Shown: in pieces, positions 10,406-22,256 of the stretch
Layout: each line of letters begins with the position of its first letter
Position numbering within the stretch: the stretch's first letter is position 1
DNA from: Heligmosomoides polygyrus polygyrus
Taxonomy: Eukaryota > Nematoda > Chromadorea > Rhabditida > Heligmosomidae
Reading direction: 5' to 3'
Assembly (NCBI GenBank): GCA_947396885.1
Contig: OX377201.1
Span: 28,621,923-28,685,922, forward strand
Length of the DNA stretch: 64,000 nucleotides
Program-made: the position numbers and the translations under genes
Notes under the pieces: generated by a model
What the model was told of the DNA's origin: nothing
What the model saw: the letters and a program-made list of their open reading frames with translations, nothing else
The model's database searches: none

Positions 10406-10612
10406 AAGGTTCTCGATTAGAAATACCCGCCCAGCCCTGCCAGGACTTCCATCCAGCGAACTGGTACGTACCAGACTTGACATCTCTACCACAAGTCGTT
10501 TTGTAGGACAAACACGCATTCAAACTGTCCCTACAATATCTGGAAAAAGAAGGATGCATGGCGCATCTCACAAGGGGACTGACTGACGTCATCAACGTCT
10601 TCATCTTTTTTA
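10406..10612 (+). repeat. SINE-1 copy with internal deletion
   Basis: AAATACCCGCCCAGCCCTGC, CTGGTACGTACCAGACTTGA and GGATGCATGGCGCATCTCAC follow the consensus order; the segment around TTCATCGGCTGGCC is missing. Confidence 0.65.
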
Positions 10613-11004
10613 TGCGAACACCAGGTCCACAAAAGTAAGCTTATTCAGCATATGGAACGTCACTCCCCACAGTTTATTCAGATTTTAGACTGCCTCTCAA
10701 AATGGTAGGTGTAGAGGCGTTCAGCTTTGCGATGAGCTTTACAGCAAATAATCACTCCTGCATTTAAAAAACGAGGGGGTGGAAAAATAAGATGAAAAAC
10801 AAAACAAAACGCAGCACAGAAAAATTTTCTATGAAGCAAAAACCTTGTGAAAAATAGTTCGCTGAAACTGAAAAACAGAAACAGGGGGAGCTACAGGCTC
10901 CAAAGAGAAGAATCTGGAATAAACAAAACACAAGCCACGCTTAAAACAAAAAATCTTGGCAAAAAAGTGAGCAGGTGAAAAAAATCAGACAGGGATGGCT
11001 CCCG

Positions 11005-11225
11005 TATGCACCCCAGCTCGAGGTTCTAGGTTTGGAACCCGCCATGGCCAACCAATATATCCGTCCTCAGCGGAATTGGAACCACGCCTGTTTGGGATGG
11101 AAGACCTTGTCTCTCGCTTGGCCCCTGCACATTCACGTTATACCTAAACGCGCACTCAGATTGTCTCCACGACTTCCCGTAGATGTAGAATGAATCCGTG
11201 TCTCACAAAAGGAGTTGATCTGGGG
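11005..11225 (+). repeat. SINE-1 copy, diverged
   Basis: GGTTCTAGGTTTGGAACCCG (B-box zone) and TGTCTCCACGACTTCCCGTA followed by AGATGTAGAATG match the consensus. The A box is lost. Confidence 0.55.
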
Positions 11226-11360
11226 CGATCTTTGCCACGACCTTTACTCTTAGTTCTTAAAAGAAGTCGTAAAGCGAAATGCGCCCAAACGCTGTGTCGC
11301 TCGTAAACAACTAGCGGAGCTTGTAATAACTGGCGCCAACAAGCGACAATACGCATATCT

Positions 11361-11612
11361 TGCGGGGGTGATTAATCGAGTTTATGATAAGAAATGGGGT
11401 TAATCATGTCTTGCACGGATTCTGCTTCTACGGAATGGCCTGGAGGCAATTAGAACACATATTTCACCTGAGCAATAGTTTGCGGAGTTTGGACAAGCCA
11501 ATGCTTTATTCCTCCCAGACAGGTGCGGAACTTCCAAACCGACCCCAAATTGGCCTATAATCTTGGTTAACCTGATGGGACTCGAACAAGAAACTTCGAT
11601 GGAGAGTAATTC
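11361..11612 (-). repeat. SINE-1 copy, diverged
   Basis: GGATTCTGCTTCTACGGAAT, GCTTTATTCCTCCCAGACAG and CCGACCCCAAATTGGCC are recognisable in consensus order on the minus strand. The 5' head is missing. Confidence 0.55.
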
Positions 11613-11867
11613 AAAGTATAAGCCACAGCGGGCGTCTTCTCTTACAGCGCTATTGTGTGCCCTAATAATGTTTAATCTTAAATTTAATTGAAAAATTTTA
11701 ATTTAAAGAAATTGAAACTAAGATGCTCTAGTATGTCTTAGCAAGACGAGTTTCGCTGTTTCCGGCAGTAAGTATGTATCTAGATCAAAGTATAGTGATT
11801 GAGGAGAAAAAATGAGCCGACCGAGGAGGTGGAAGACTATTTGGACAGGTCCTAGTAACCAAAGGAT

Positions 11868-12089
11868 GGAATGTCGTGGAGGTGATTAATATGTGTTTTT
11901 GACCTATACAATGACTTGCGGAGGCCAGCCGTCGGAAAGGCAGTGTTTTATTTTTCCCAGACAGGTCTCACACCGAATCATCGACCCCGGAGAGAAAAAA
12001 TTGCTTGTTCGGCGAGAAATCCCAACCAGTGACCTGGAGTCTGATGCCTCGACACTCGGCGCCTCCTCCGACTGCGCTACCACACGCCC
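11868..12089 (-). repeat. SINE-1 copy, 3'-truncated
   Basis: It runs from GGAATGTCGTGGAGGTGATT to the head GGCGCCTCCTCCGACTGCGC and TACCACACGCCC, so both promoter boxes are present. Several open frames across it are SINE read-through. Confidence 0.75.
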
Positions 12090-12414
12090 AGAGAAAGAAT
12101 GAGCGCGGTAAAATCTCTCTGTATCGACCAACCAGAGTTGCACCGATTGCGCCATGCACTGCAAATACCCCTCAAAGTAGACGCGACAATACTAAGCTCT
12201 TTGGCTACAAGGGAACTTCCATGAGCACTGAATGTTTCAAGCATTTATAGAAAGGCTGCTTCGCTAAATCCACCCATACGGGAAGAAATTCTCAGCAGAT
12301 CTACTCGGCAAGGACCCATAAGAACCCACATGGAATCGGACGCACCTCACCCCTCTAGGCGAAGATCAATGCCTCAACTGTGCCAGAGACGAGACTGCAA
12401 AAAAACGGAGCCGG

Positions 12415-12552
12415 AAAGGGAACCACGCCAGGTGGCAGATCGATGAGGCGGTAGCGTGGGTCGGCCAGTTTCCACGGAGCCACGTCCGGATGGAACAGGA
12501 AAACCGACGACGACGACGACGACGACGTGGTCGGCTGAGTCACGAACAACAT
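12415..12552 (-). other. Possible exon, unidentified
   Basis: The minus frame reads a serine run, then VFLFHPDVAPWKLADPRYRL and IDLPPGVVPFPAPFF, with GC-rich third positions. This looks coding, unlike the surroundings. A TTTTTTTGCAG acceptor-like site lies just past it. No clear donor was found and I do not recognise the peptide. The serine run comes from the trinucleotide repeat at 12505-12527. Confidence 0.3.
12505..12527. repeat. (CGA)n microsatellite
   Basis: A run of CGA/GAC units, followed at 12605-12665 by a looser GAC/GATGGTGG-rich stretch. These create artificial Asp- or Ser-rich ORFs on both strands. Confidence 0.9.
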
Positions 12553-12984
12553 GAGGCGAGTTGTCCCATGTGGTTGATGACGTGAGAGCTGGCATGATCG
12601 ATATCTCGCTCGTCGATGACGACGGTGGCGACGATGATGATGTCGACGATGGTGGTGGTGATCGTATCAGAGCGAGTATCACCACGGGATCATCGCCACC
12701 CCGTTCACCGTGGCGTGCGCGGGCGTGTGTGGGTGGTGTGTCGGACGCGACGAAAAAACAAAAGCAGTGAGTTACTCGCTTGATTGATTGGTGTAATTCC
12801 GTCCTGACAACAGATTGGAAGGTGAAAACAGATCAACAACATTGAAAAGCGGTCAACTGTTTGAGCATGGCGTAGACTGTTAGCTGTGCAGGTAGATTTG
12901 TCCAAAGCAGGCCGTCAGAAATAAGAGCTTCCCAAAGAGGAACAGAACCTGCTCCTGCGAATTACTGTTGTGCTTTTCAGAAAA

Positions 12985-13376
12985 ATATCGAATGAATGAA
13001 TGAACGAATTTATTCGATGTCGAAAAACTTCAAGCAAATGAACGGTAGAACTTATTTGCTGATCAGTTTTCTCGAATGATCGAAACTCGAATAAGCTCCA
13101 TTTCGTTTCCGCACGAATATTCAAATAGTAGAAAAATTTGCTCAAATCAAGTTGTGGCTCGAAGATTTTAAATTTATTCGATATTCGATTAAAATTATTC
13201 GATTTTCGAACAATATTCGAATATTTCCCATCTTGATGTTCGAATTTAAGCGAATATTCGACTTGTTAAAACCATCGATGTTCAAATTCGAACGGATATT
13301 CGAAAATCTAGAATGTCGAATATTCGAACAAATATTCGAGTAAATTATTCGGATATATTCGTTCGAACACAGCTAT
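12985..13376. repeat. ATTCG-rich block 1
   Basis: Dozens of TTCGAA, ATATTCG and CGAATATTCG words in no fixed period over about 390 bp, ending CGTTCGAACACAGCTATA. Related blocks are at 15319-15484 and 31625-31851. The shared edge word ACACAGCTATA/ACACAACTATA suggests a defined element. Confidence 0.7.
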
Positions 13377-14320
13377 ACTGCGAATCCAAATAAAATGCTA
13401 AAATGCTGCGAGAATGTCAAAACGCAAGAAGAGCATCTTCTCACCTCAATTTCTCTACTCCTCGGGCTCGGCACTTTGATCCCAAAAAAATTACGGAACG
13501 TTGGGTAGCTCTAAATGTGCTCGCTACTGGGTTAAGGAAATCGACTGGCCGATGCTTCTGCTTTCTCCACAAATTCTTAGAGGCAATGTTGGGACGCACT
13601 CGTCGTCCCCGTAGGAGTGTAAGGAATAGACCCGGTTCGAAACGAATCCGGTCGCTTTTTAGAAGAAGGTCGGTGAAAGTTCAGCGTTTATACTGCTGTA
13701 AGCTTCCTCAAAGATACATATGTACAAGCAGGACATGAGCAGTTGTCCTCCAGCCTGCTCCCAATGAAAGCAGACACGCGAAATTCGATATGGAGCTCCT
13801 GATCGAAGCTTATAATCCTATCCATGAAATAGAATATGGCATCCTTAGTGAGCTAAGGAGAGCAAAAGTCTTCAGCAAGCTCATTTCATTCTATTCGCAC
13901 ACATCACCTCGTGGTTGCGACAGGGGTTGAGCACATCTACAGTTTAAGGGGTTCTAATGAGTACGGATCGACCCGGCGGCCATAGTTCTATTCCCGTGTA
14001 GAAACGGAAGGATTCCGACGTTCAGAAACATAGCAATTCTAACAGCTCTTAAAGATGCAGCAGCGAAGACAACGCTAAAAACAAGAAAAGAGAAGCGAAG
14101 TGAAAAAAGGTAGCAAACGAAAAACAGTGCAGAAGGGCCATCACAACGAGCCTAACAGAATATCATTTTCCTTCCAAAACATTGAGATTTCGAGGAATCG
14201 CTTTTGTTCTGCTAAGACGTGCATAAAGACGTTGGAACGAGACTGTTCAGGGGAGAATGGGATTCCGCAGACTGTCTTGTTGCGACAGCGGCATTTCCTC
14301 CGATAAGTTTTCTGAATAAA

Positions 14321-14982
14321 GCCCCGTGGTAGCACAAGTCGGATGAGGCGAAGGCTGCTGTGTGCACCTCGATTGTAGGATCTGGGTGGGGATCCCGCCC
14401 AGGCCAAACAAGCCTACCATCGTCCTAAGGTCGAGGAGTTGGTGTTAGGCTTGTCTAAGAAGGCTAAAATACTACTACTCTCCTCTTCTTTCAAGTTTTC
14501 TTTGATTAATTCTTGTTGTTTCTCTATAGTACTAATTTAATAATACATCAGTGTTTACACTCTTATGTTTGATTTTTCGTCACATCAGATCAAAAGGAGG
14601 ACTTTAGGCTAGTTTGCAGCAGCTCCGTCGTCCTTGCCCCTTCTTTACTGATGAGCACACGGTAAGGAAACTTTCTCTTCACACATTTGTTTAGGAACGG
14701 CCGCCTCAGGGGCCATATGTTGTTACAGGCTCTTTCGTTGCGATCAAAACTTTTGTACCAGGCGGGCCTCGAACCCGCACCTTGTTTTCGGAGCAGCGAT
14801 GCTACACTTTACTCACAAAGTTACGACCACAATTATATGGCTTTCCTCTTTTGCCCATAGCCAGGCCAATCAACGTAAGTCATTGCATGGGCAAAACACA
14901 CATTGCCTCCACGACATCCCGTAGAAGTTGAATGCGGGGCACATCCCAGGCAGGGAGTGATTAACACTATTATTTATCCAAT
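14321..14982 (+). repeat. SINE-1 copy split by a 400-bp insertion
   Basis: The 5' half 14321-14465 (GCCCCGTGGTAGCACAAGTC to TTAGGCTTGTCTAAGAAGGC) and the 3' half 14875-14982 (TAAGTCATTGCATGG, CTCCACGACATCCCGTAGAA) are collinear. The insert holds the tRNA-like segment at 14732-14826. Confidence 0.7.
14732..14826 (-). repeat. tRNA-like repeat (tRNA-TIR family) fragment
   Basis: On the minus strand a perfect T arm GCGGG-TTCGAGG-CCCGC is followed by CTGGTAC and AAAAGTTTTGATCGCAAC. The same 3' block recurs at 24766, 31155, 38053 and 52108. The 5' half is too diverged to fold. Confidence 0.6.
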
Positions 14983-15318
14983 ATAGAAAATATGTCAAGA
15001 AGCTTTCTGGATACATCCACTCACACTCAACGATAGTACGACGTCTTTACTATTCCTTGAACGCGCGAGCGAGAACCTCCTGCGTCACTTTGGCACTCGG
15101 CAGGAGAGGATGAATACGCTGCCAACGCATACGCGTGCAAGACGGAAATCAATGGGATGAATCATTACGAAATTAACGATTCTAGTTCGCCCATTCAACC
15201 ACAAGAAGCGACGAAAATCATCAATTAATAGCTCACACCATACAGTACAAGCCAAAAGCACGGACCTCAAGTGCCACAATTCAGTGCTCGTGAAAATTTA
15301 CGAATCGATAAGTTCTGA

Positions 15319-15484
15319 GCTATAGCTGCGCTCTCTCAAAATTTCGAATAATCGAATTTATTCGAATAGCGACGATTTTCGAACAATCGAATATCGCGTT
15401 TTTCGAACGTTGGAGTACGAATATTCGTTTCGAATAGAATTATTCGAATTCGAATGCTCGAATATTCATTCGGACACAACTATA
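15319..15484. repeat. ATTCG-rich block 2
   Basis: Bounded by TATAGCTGCGCTCTC and GGACACAACTATA, which are imperfect inverted repeats, with a dense TTCGAATA/CGAATATTCG interior. This is the smallest and cleanest copy. Confidence 0.7.
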
Positions 15485-15989
15485 TTCTAAGCTTCTGATA
15501 CGATTACACTTCAGAATATGCTGAAGGAGTCACCGCCGGTCCAACCCAGAAGGCCGTCGAGGACTAACTACCGCCCCGGCGCGGTTAACCAGACGACTGC
15601 TCAAAAATGAAAAAATCATGGCAAAACTGGAAAACGGGAGCAGGAAAGCACCTTACAGGCACAGCGACCCATGAAAAGGGATTCATGGAAGGAATCGCTT
15701 TTATAGAAGCAGTGGGCAGTTCTATGTACAACAACCTTTCAAAGGGTCTTTAGAGAGAATGTGTATTAAGGCTCGTACCAAATGGAATACTCACCATTGG
15801 TCTTTTCTATAAACAGTGGAGGATCAAGTGACGTCTTCATCGGTACGCTGCGAAGCAGATCCATCCTTCAGAAACGGTGGGATTCAAACTCAAACGCCGT
15901 GTGCTGCATCCGAAGAACCTCAGCTGCGAAACACTGCGATGCGGCTGTCGACGCACCCAGCTACACGACGAAGCCTTCTGTGAAGCGTG

Positions 15990-16167
15990 AAAAGCCCAAA
16001 GAGCGGAGAAGGAGCGACTCGGGAAGCGGCACCGCAGAAGCGACCGCTGTCGGCCGCTACCCGTCTGTACGTACCCGGCAAATTCAATTTATCCGCGGGG
16101 AAAACGCCCGAGGGCAGTGCTCCTTTTTCGTCCGATTATCGAATCTACATGATGGAGCAGCGCCAGA
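15990..16167 (+). other. Possible exon, unidentified
   Basis: In a CpG-rich island one frame reads KRPLSAATRLYVPGKFNLSA, GKTPEGSAPFSSDYRIYMME, QRQR and stops exactly at a donor-like CAGAG|GTGAAG. Third positions are GC-rich. The acceptor side is uncertain (CACCGCAG is the best). A longer overlapping ORF (15782-16258) in another frame looks like its shadow. No family is recognised. Confidence 0.4.
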
Positions 16168-16754
16168 GGTGAAGAGCGGGCCTGACGGCGGCGCCACCGG
16201 GAGGACGAACGGACCGACGGACGAGTTGTTGTGGCAGATGGTGGAGACAGCTCATTAGTCGAGCGACGGTGTCAGTAGTCCTCGTCGCCGCTGCTCCTTC
16301 GCCCCATTAGACATCTTCGAATGGGATTCTCCCCGGCGACGCTAACCCAACTAATGCCTGGGTTCAGCCCGGTGTTTTGTTCTCGGCGCTAAGCGGTCGT
16401 TCGTTAGCGCTTCGCGAACATCTGTGGTGTGGACATTAAAGGCGAAAACAATCGAATTAGAGCGACTGACATGACTATATCGTGCCCTTTGTTTCAACCA
16501 ATTCACCGCGAAAATGGAAGCCGGGACAATGAGACAAGAATGCTCGTCGTTCTCGAAAGAAATTGGGATGGAATCAGCATAGAACGGTTTTCCTCCGCTA
16601 TCTGCTACACAAGATTTGCTTTCGACTGCTCTTCCTCGATGTGCCGGTCAACAGCTTCCGGTTTTGGCAAATGGCTGACACTGTAGCGGTGAAGGCGTAA
16701 GGTCTCCTAGAAGCACCACGACACATTTTGCTCCTAAAATGCGTGGCGAGCAAC

Positions 16755-17037
16755 AAAATGCGATTAATCAACACCCCGTGCTTTATCCTTTACCCTCATA
16801 CATATAGCCAGGCATTCTGCATCAGCGGAATGTCGTGGAGGCATTTTGAACGTATACTTGACTACAACAACTTGCAATGGCCAGCCAGCACTTTAACCTT
16901 CCCATACAAGTCTCATACCAATTCATCGACTCCGGAGTGATATAAGGTGTAGTTGGCCTGGGCGGGAAATCCGAACCAGGAACCTTGTGTCAGGTGCACG
17001 CAACAACCGGTGCCTCCTCTAACTGCGCTATCATGCA
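16755..17037 (-). repeat. SINE-1 copy
   Basis: CAGCGGAATGTCGTGGAGGC, ACTTGCAATGGCCAGCCAGC, GGGCGGGAAATCCGAACCAG and TAACTGCGCTATCATGC give nearly the whole element. No clear target-site duplication was found. Confidence 0.8.
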
Positions 17038-18794
17038 CCACTTATTTATGATTTGTTTGTGGAAAGAGAAGAAGCATGGAAAGGACATAAAAGGGAAAAC
17101 AGAAGAAAATGTGGGAAGAGAGGTGAAAATCACAGAAAAGTTAGAGTGACAGAGCGCATTTACATCAGTTCCTCAAAAAATAAGATGCTCAGAAGACACG
17201 TCAGGGCGGATTTCCTCTACGACTTTGTTTCCAGCGAGGGTAGTATGCAAAGCGCGCTCCAGTTTGGACAGTGTTCCTCACTGAAGAAGGGCACATGCCG
17301 CAGATATCTTGTTGGCTTCAGGGTGCCAATCATGGACATATGACCATAGACGTGCCCAGTTATTTCCCCCTACAGGGGATGTTTATTTATTCGTAGCGTC
17401 GACATGGAATGGAATGGCTCCATACAGTACACACCGTCAAACTCCCTGAGAGAACATAGTGGCGTTCTGATTAGCTGCTTACATTTGCTGGCAGTGCTTC
17501 GTTACTATAAGAGCGGTTCTTAAGGCACATGCACTAAGTGCTCTTTTTGTGAGCAGATTTCTTCTAATGAGATTCGACAGATGACCTAGCCGTAAGGGTA
17601 GATTGAAGATGAATTCGCGAGCAAATGCCTACGTGAACGAAAAAAGAACAGCACTGAACTAGTGTGTTTCTATCGCCAAACCGGAAAGAACTGCCAAGTG
17701 AAAGTTCCATTCTAAAATCACAAGGGAGGATCGGTGGCTTCAACTTTCTACCGCTATATCCAGTTCTGAATCTCCAGCTGGCAAGCTCCTCCCCTCCCTT
17801 ATCGCCGAAGACGGCAACCGCCAGTTAGTCGGCCATAAAGTAGTGGGAAGTGACAACCGCCGCGAACCCAAACTGGCATGTTTTTCTCGGCCGAACTCGG
17901 CTGCGCCCTCGGGCTGTGCGCGTCCTTGCCGCTGCCCCCGAGCCGCACAACAATCGTCCTAATTTGCGCGTTCCACAAGAACAGCGCAGCCGTTCGTTCT
18001 CTACGCTGCGCTGCCCCCAAATACCTCGTCCCGAAAGTAGCCATGACAACCAGCGCTTCGACAGTTTCAGTCCATTCTCTGAAGGCATTTTAGGACAGTC
18101 GTCTGGGAAAGAATGCTGCCCTTCGAAGGTCTTCTGCCCTTGTGGTGCTTGTCCGAGGAGACCCTAATCGCATAGACACTGATAATAACCGGACCCAGGT
18201 CCGCGGCCCAGACATGCCCTTCAAAATGATTATAGAGCAGAAGGCTGTGAATATAACTGGCCTAAAAACAGAAAATGACAGGGCGAACTGCGCCGAGCGC
18301 TGTCCAAAGTTCGTCGAATGTGCGCTTCTCAGAAGAGATCCAACTAACTTGCGGCTCGTGCTTTGAAAATTGACCAGAGGGGAATCTCGGTGGTACGTTG
18401 TCAAGTAAACCCCATGTCCTCTTATTTTGAAACTTCGGGACTGGTGTCGACCGGCTCGTCATCTTTCGAGGCACGATGGTCCACCAGAGATAGTAATAAT
18501 TATGCAACTACTTAGTATCCGTTCGCAGGACCAGAGGAGAAAGTAAAGGATGATCCTGCTTGCTACGAATGTTGAACGCCAACCATAGGCGGTTAATATT
18601 CTGCATTTTCGAATGCGTGGCGCATCCCTATCTGTACCCCTAACTTTTTGCAACTTTATACATCACCCGAATTAGACAGCTGATCACTCAACATCAAGAG
18701 AGCTGTGAACCCCTATTTCATGACGCACACCGACCAGCATGTTAAACTGCATCAGTGAATGATGGCGGAGGGTCTCTGCTTCACCTAAGCCGAT

Positions 18795-19335
18795 GTTTCT
18801 CCCTAAACAAACCAAGGCTTCCATCTCTGCGAAGTCGATGAATTGGCACCACACTTGTTTGAGAAGGATAATGCATCGACCATGCCATCGGCTCGCTACC
18901 GCAAGTGATTGCGATAGCCATGTACTAATTACTATACAATGGATTGGATCGAAAACCTTCGGATAAATGGATGATTCGGGTGACGATAACTTCGCGGACT
19001 CTGGATGTTTGTATGATTCGGATTGAAAAATCCGAATTGGATATCTCTGAAAGATTCGATACAGTGGATCCCAACAAGAATCTGCTGATAATTGGATGCT
19101 TTGGATAACGCTAACTGGACGGGCCTTGATTTTCGGATAATTCGGATAACGGCCGTTTCCCGGGCCTCGGATCTTTTAAATTATTCGGATCGTGATATCC
19201 GAAAATGATTCATTCCGATTCAATGTATACCACGTAGCATTTAAACTGCCCCACGAATCCTGCAGAAGTGGAACGCGTGGCGCATCTCGCAGCGGGTTGA
19301 CTAGCGCCGCCCTTTATTCCTTTTTTTACACGGGA
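18795..19335 (+). repeat. SINE-1 copy split by an ATTCGGAT-rich insertion
   Basis: The left part is 18795-18920 (AAACCAAGGCTTCCATCTCT to CCGCAAGTGATTGCGATAGC) and the right part 19233-19335 (GAAGTGGAACGCGTGGCGCA). The insert has imperfect inverted ends (TATACAATGGATTGG against CCGATTCAATGTATA) and many ATTCGGAT words. Confidence 0.65.
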
Positions 19336-19452
19336 TACGGGTGGCACCTAACTTGCGACGCCGGAATTTAAACGAACGGTTGTATACATTTGAAGAGTTC
19401 AACGAAGTGGCGGTATGAATGCAAGGCAATGGCAAGCCTAGAGATGGTGTCC

Positions 19453-19506
19453 ACCCTACAATTTTTCCAACCTGGTCGAGTTACCAGGTTGGGAAAATTG
19501 TAGGGT
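19453..19506. repeat. Near-perfect 23-bp hairpin
   Basis: The left arm ACCCTACAATTTTTCCAACC+TGG pairs with the right arm CCAGGTTGGGAAAATTGTAG+GGT, with a single G-U position and an 8-nt loop (TCGAGTTA). Confidence 0.85.
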
Positions 19507-20148
19507 CACAAAGACGGGCTTAGATTTTTTCACACAGGTGCAGCGTACGTTAATCCAAGCGTAAAGCTTCATGCAATAGGTCTTTGGACAAATTGCTCGT
19601 ACTCTGTGCAGGATAGTCAGTGTGGATCCTCCCTTTTTTAGACGTGCACGTAAGGCAGATAATCGTCCTGTGAGACAAAGCAGGTGTCCGTGGTGACAAC
19701 AGCAAAACGACGTGAGAAGCCCGTAAGGGGCCCTCTCCAGCACTTCAAGGGTCTAACGTGGAAAAACTCGCTTCGGTACACGCCACGCGCTGCACCTACT
19801 ACGCGAAAGCGGCTTTGTGAAGGAGCAACTGAATTGTAGAACTAATTGCAGTCGTTAGAAAGCGTTAACAGACTCCGGCAATCTGCTACAAGTAACCTGA
19901 TCGTGGAGGAAGGGTAGGCTTCCTCGACATGAGCGAAAAAACTGGAAATCGATACGTGAATAATGGTGTCACCTGTTGACTGGGGCGCATGCGTCAAAAA
20001 TAATTCCTTGCAATAAACAATACGTTATCAATGAGAATAAATTTTGGCGCAAGTCTGCGATGGGGAGGGAGGGGGGTCCAGTTTGCACCTACCCAAGTGG
20101 TAGATTTAGCCTAGCCGCAGCAAGCCTAGATAACCTTCTGTAATTTTA

Positions 20149-21022
20149 ATATACACCATTTTCACGTCAAGTGGGACACTTTTCTTATTAATTGGACACT
20201 CTTCTAAGCCTAAGCCTAATACTTTTGAAATCAAAGTGAACACTTCCAGCTTCAAATGAGCTTCTTCTATGTTAAACTAGAGACTTCAAGAGGGAAGAGC
20301 AATTTTTGTTCAAAGAAAATTTCAGTTAACTATTTTAACTTTCTTTAAAGTTTTAATTTGTCTGTCTACTTAGTACATAAGTGAATACATTATATGAAAT
20401 TTTATATAATTCCCATCTTTTGTAAAAAAAAAATAATGGTTCAAGACTGGTTTTAAAGAGTAGATAGGCGGCCACTTTTTAGTGCCAAAAAAATGAAATT
20501 ACACTACACTCTCTTCCAATACAACTATTCCATTTATAGCAGAATTTCTGATTGTAGGTTATATGACATCTGTTAACATACAGCAAGAACAACTGAAGGA
20601 AACCACATATCCTCAATTTGATGGTTCGTGTAAGTGGAATTTACACTATGGATCAAACAAAAGCTACGGCGAACTTTTTGAGTGCATGGCGCGATCTAAT
20701 CTTTTAATGCTTCAGATGCTTGCTTCTTTGCTATGTTTTGGAGCAAATTTTATTCCATTATTTTTCTTGTAGAAATGAAAATTTTATGAAATTATTACAC
20801 TTACTGCGGTAGGTTTACTAAAAAATTTCAAAGAACGTTATACAAATTTTTTCTTGAACAAAAAGCTATCAACCACCTCATTGAGTCTGTACGTAGCTTG
20901 ATCTGCCTGAAGGTCATTTTAACATGAAGGAGTTCGCCTTCATTTCGAAAGTCATAAAGCTGGCTTAGAAGAGTGTCTAATTTGATTTGAAAAGTATCCA
21001 CTTTGACGTGCTCGGCGTATAC
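20149..21022. mobile_element. MITE-A copy 3
   Basis: The ends ATACACCATTTTCACGTCAA and TGACGTGCTCGGCGTAT are inverted partners, as are sub-terminal GCTTCTTCTATGTTAAACTA and AACATGAAGGAGTTCGCC. The interior carries TGAGTGCATGGCGCGATCTA. It is 874 bp with no transposase. Confidence 0.75.
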
Positions 21023-21184
21023 CAAATCACCGAATTACGACAAATTTCAAGGATTTTGGAATAAAGAGCAGTTTAGTCACTGACATGGACTTGCATCGAA
21101 ATGTCTCCTTTAATGCTTAATGCTCAAAGAGAGCAATAGGTAGACCATTTTACTACAGGATCTATTCTATCCCCACTGAGAAGC

Positions 21185-21435
21185 CTGTAGCGCAGAAGCG
21201 GAGAAGCGATACGTACAGTCCATTCCAGGTTCGGATTTCCCGCCCAGGCCATCCCAAAGTTTCATCGCTCCGGTAGACGCGAATCGGTACCACATTGCTC
21301 GGGAACGATAAAACACAAAGCTGTGCATCATTCGATGACTGCAAGTTACCGCATACGTCAGATGCACTTTCAATTGGCTTCACGATACCAAAAAGCAGAG
21401 TACCTGGGCGCATCCCACAAACGAATTTACTAAGG
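21185..21435 (+). repeat. SINE-1 copy, diverged
   Basis: The A box (CTGTAGCGCAGAAGCGGAG) and B box (CCAGGTTCGGATTTCCCGC) are well kept; the tail half is decayed. The 189-codon ORF across its minus strand is a chance frame. Confidence 0.75.
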
Positions 21436-21887
21436 CCGACCTTCGCGCTACTATCCGTACAGCTACTAATTGATAACTGAACTTTTTGTTCGCTTTCACG
21501 GTGCCGTAAATTGGTCCACGTATTCCAAAGTCCTTGAACACCTGTAGAGTTTGATGTAGATAGCAGAAAAACAAGTGGAAAAATCGAGGTTACAGGAAGA
21601 TAGAAACTGAACTGAAACAAGATCTCTTTCTTTAAACAGAGACTGTTAATAGTTGCAACACACCAAACTTGGGTACGTAAGTTTAATTCCAAGCAGATAT
21701 TTTTTGAAAAAGAATAGAATCTGATAATCATGCGAATATGTAAGATGATAGGAAGATAAAAATTGCTACGATAAGTCCAATTTTTAACTTTTCTGCAATT
21801 TAAAAAAACTTTGCTCCTTCAATTGAAGCATATTTTTCAGTAGACCTTCTATTTTTCAGTAGACCTCTCGGGCTCAGATTCGTCAAC

Positions 21888-21991
21888 CGTTTATCGCACG
21901 GTAACGGTGGAAAGTCCCGCAAATCCAGATGCTGATGAATCTCATATCAGGGGATTTGGCGGTGCTTTTCACCGTTACCGGCCAATAAGCG
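21888..21991. repeat. Foldback palindrome
   Basis: CACGGTAACGGTGGAAAGTC..CAAATCC is mirrored by GGATTTGGCGGTGCTTTTCA..CCGTTACCGG, arms of about 40 nt around a 25-nt centre. No second copy was noticed in the window. Confidence 0.75.
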
Positions 21992-22256
21992 CCTGAAGAA
22001 CCTGGCGTGGAGATAGTTTTACCAAACCTTTAACAAAACCTTAAAACCAGAATGAAAATACTGCTTTACTAAATGGCAGCACCATTTCTACCTGAACTTG
22101 AAAGCACCAGTAACAGACGGCAGATTGTCTATTCACTAGGAAGCTATAAGCTGGGCGCTTTCTCATCCTTGTTCTTCACTAATAGCTGCACCGATTAGCC
22201 TAAATTAAAGGAAAACGATTCTTGAGAATAAGTTGAAAATACAGTAAAAGCTGCAG

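Noticed and set aside
12985..13376. Heat-shock-element array in the ATTCG blocks
   Set aside because: GAATATTC gives isolated GAAnnTTC pairs, but the third GAA subunit is out of phase, so no continuous HSE is formed.
21162..21731. 189-codon minus ORF
   Set aside because: It overlaps SINE-1 and AT-rich DNA, with no family or splice support.
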